A stretch of DNA of 64,000 nt. Source: Helicobacter typhlonius. GTDB lineage: Bacteria > Campylobacterota > Campylobacteria > Campylobacterales > Helicobacteraceae. The DNA is taken from NCBI RefSeq assembly GCF_001460635.1, contig NZ_LN907858.1, forward strand, positions 186,001 to 250,000, read 5' to 3'. Numbering within the stretch: the stretch's first letter is position 1; the number at the start of each line of letters is the position of its first letter. Below, one piece after another: positions 62,983 through 64,000 of this stretch. The notes below the pieces were generated by a model that was given only the letters and a program-made list of their open reading frames with translations, had not been told where the DNA came from and made no database searches. Made by a program: the position numbers and the translations under genes.

Positions 62983-64000
62983 ATGTTGCGGATTGTGGCA
63001 AGTTTATGCCTTATATTTTTGTGCCTGTATGGTGAGCATCGCATTGTAAGAATGGTGCCTTTTGGCGATAACAATGTAAAAATTGTCTTTGCAAATGATA
63101 TTAGCAACCTCACTTGGCAAGTCAAAAAACTACAAGAGAATAAGAGTTTTATCGATTTTGAGGCAAATCTCACTATTCCGCGCCGCAATTTTATTTTTAA
63201 AGACAATTCTGCCTTGCAAGTAGCGCAAAATACACCAAAGATTGTCCGTGTAGTGATTGCCACCCAACCCAAATCAACCTATGAAATTGCGAAAGAAAAA
63301 GAGAATCTCTATATCTTTATCAAAAAAGAAAGTGAAGTAGCAAAAAAAGACAAATCCGCGCAATCGGCGAATCAACCCATAAAGAATCCAACCAATTCAA
63401 CGAGTCAAGAGACAAATAAATCCAACCAAAATGTGCAGAGTCAACAAACATCAAAGCCAATAAATACGGCAGCGACTTCACCAAAAAATATAAAAAAGTC
63501 TAATAAAAAAATAGTGATTGACGCGGGACACGGAGGTAAAGATTGCGGCACAAAGAGTGTTGAAGATGTATGTGAAAAGGTGATTGTGCTAAATGTAGCT
63601 AAGATTCTAAAAGATGAGTTAAAAAGTCGTGGCTATGTCGTGTATATGACGCGTGATAGTGATATGTATATTGACTTGCGTAAGCGCACGGAATTTGCAA
63701 ATGCTAAAAATGCGGATTTATTTGTTTCTATACACGCAAACTCTATACCCAAAGATTCTGCGAAAACTCCTAATGGTGTGGAGACTTATTTCCTTTCTCC
63801 CGCGCGGAGTGAGCGCGCCGAACAAGTGGCAAAGGCAGAAAACCAAGGTGATATTGAGACAATGAGTCATTTTGCCACAAAGTCGTTTTTAAATACGATT
63901 AGTACCTTTCATCTTGTCGCCTCTCACAAACTTGCCATTGAGATTCAATCAGGTATTTTGAATGAGGTGCGCACACAGCATAATACTCACGATGGCGCAG
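62983..64000 (+). CDS. amiA: N-acetylmuramoyl-L-alanine amidase (partial, runs off the end)
   Basis: Periplasmic peptidoglycan amidase for cell separation. The frame from ATG 62983 (AGGGG upstream, 8 bases after the previous stop) is open to the window end, 339 residues. Signal peptide (RIVASLCLIFLCLYG), an AMIN-like beta domain (about 20-115), a low-complexity Ser/Thr/Asn/Gln/Lys linker (about 120-175) and the start of an Amidase_3 domain: KKIVIDAGHGGKDCGTKS near 180 (zinc His), RGYVVYMTRDSD-type block, and LFVSIHANSIPK near 245 (second His). The C-terminal part with the last catalytic Glu lies beyond 64000. Confidence 0.9.
   Translation, partial: MLRIVASLCLIFLCLYGEHRIVRMVPFGDNNVKIVFANDISNLTWQVKKLQENKSFIDFEANLTIPRRNFIFKDNSALQVAQNTPKIVRVVIATQPKSTYEIAKEKENLYIFIKKESEVAKKDKSAQSANQPIKNPTNSTSQETNKSNQNVQSQQTSKPINTAATSPKNIKKSNKKIVIDAGHGGKDCGTKSVEDVCEKVIVLNVAKILKDELKSRGYVVYMTRDSDMYIDLRKRTEFANAKNADLFVSIHANSIPKDSAKTPNGVETYFLSPARSERAEQVAKAENQGDIETMSHFATKSFLNTISTFHLVASHKLAIEIQSGILNEVRTQHNTHDGA

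Overview
The window is most likely chromosomal DNA of an enterohepatic-type Helicobacter. The base composition is AT-rich, the standard code fits, and several gene orders match those I know from H. pylori: ffh-rpsP-khpA-rimM-trmD-rplS, purA-fliJ-motE, argF/UPF0763/hemN/glpC, pepQ-aroQ, valS next to fliW, and pyrH-rpoZ-spoT-tyrS-(nitronate monooxygenase family)-amiA. Species cannot be fixed from sequence alone. A short motif, AGATTCT (AGAATCT on the other strand), recurs every few hundred bases throughout, far more than base composition predicts.

Layout. 1-5.6 kb: tail of an unknown gene, a TonB-dependent receptor without a normal start codon, then aspA and dcuA for aspartate/fumarate metabolism and C4-dicarboxylate exchange. 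5.8-12.3 kb (minus strand): HDOD protein, Fe-S oxidoreductase, hemN, UPF0763 gene, argF, and two lipoproteins, the upstream one an LPP20/FlgP-type protein behind a good sigma-54 promoter. 12.5-16.5 kb: broken membrane gene, motE, fliJ, purA, hisZ-like. 16.6-27.7 kb: mnmA, ankyrin protein, gltX, murG, amino-acid exporter, CapA-like lipoprotein, tRNA-Glu, then a tightly overlapped run xth / UDG-like / periplasmic-binding-like / YkgJ-like / TPR. 27.8-31.4 kb (minus): aroQ, pepQ, Maf-type flagellin glycosylation gene.

31.4-34.4 kb is accessory DNA: an HNH-nuclease-like gene, a multi-TM membrane protein (almost certainly one gene with the HNH part, split by a frameshift), and a coiled-coil tail-anchored protein, with a divergent XRE regulator. 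34.5-37.6 kb: molybdenum S/N-oxide reductase and its monohaem cytochrome. 38-41.7 kb: the ribosomal protein/SRP cluster, then a PerR-like regulator.

42.4-45.3 kb is a second accessory operon beside four tRNA genes: a small repeat protein, a one-domain voltage-gated channel with a changed selectivity filter, a nuclease-like gene with an in-frame amber codon, and a frameshifted lipoprotein, with a divergent HTH gene. 45.3-45.8 kb: tRNA-Lys/Glu/Val/Asp with one consensus promoter and a terminator. 46-48.6 kb: pncC, ppk2 with a charged tail, a short VirB5/TrbJ-like remnant, and a frameshifted secreted protein. 48.8-57.4 kb: rhodanese, plsY, folB, UlaG-like hydrolase, inactive rhodanese lipoprotein, valS, fliW, Rep/UvrD helicase. 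57.5-64 kb: pyrH through the amidase gene, which runs off the end.

Recurrent themes are flagellar assembly (FlgP, FliJ, MotE, Maf, FliW), anaerobic respiration (AspA, DcuA, TorA-type reductase), and reading-frame lesions concentrated in the accessory genes. These lesions could be pseudogenes, phase-variable tracts or sequencing indels. I see no rRNA, CRISPR array, complete insertion sequence or prophage.
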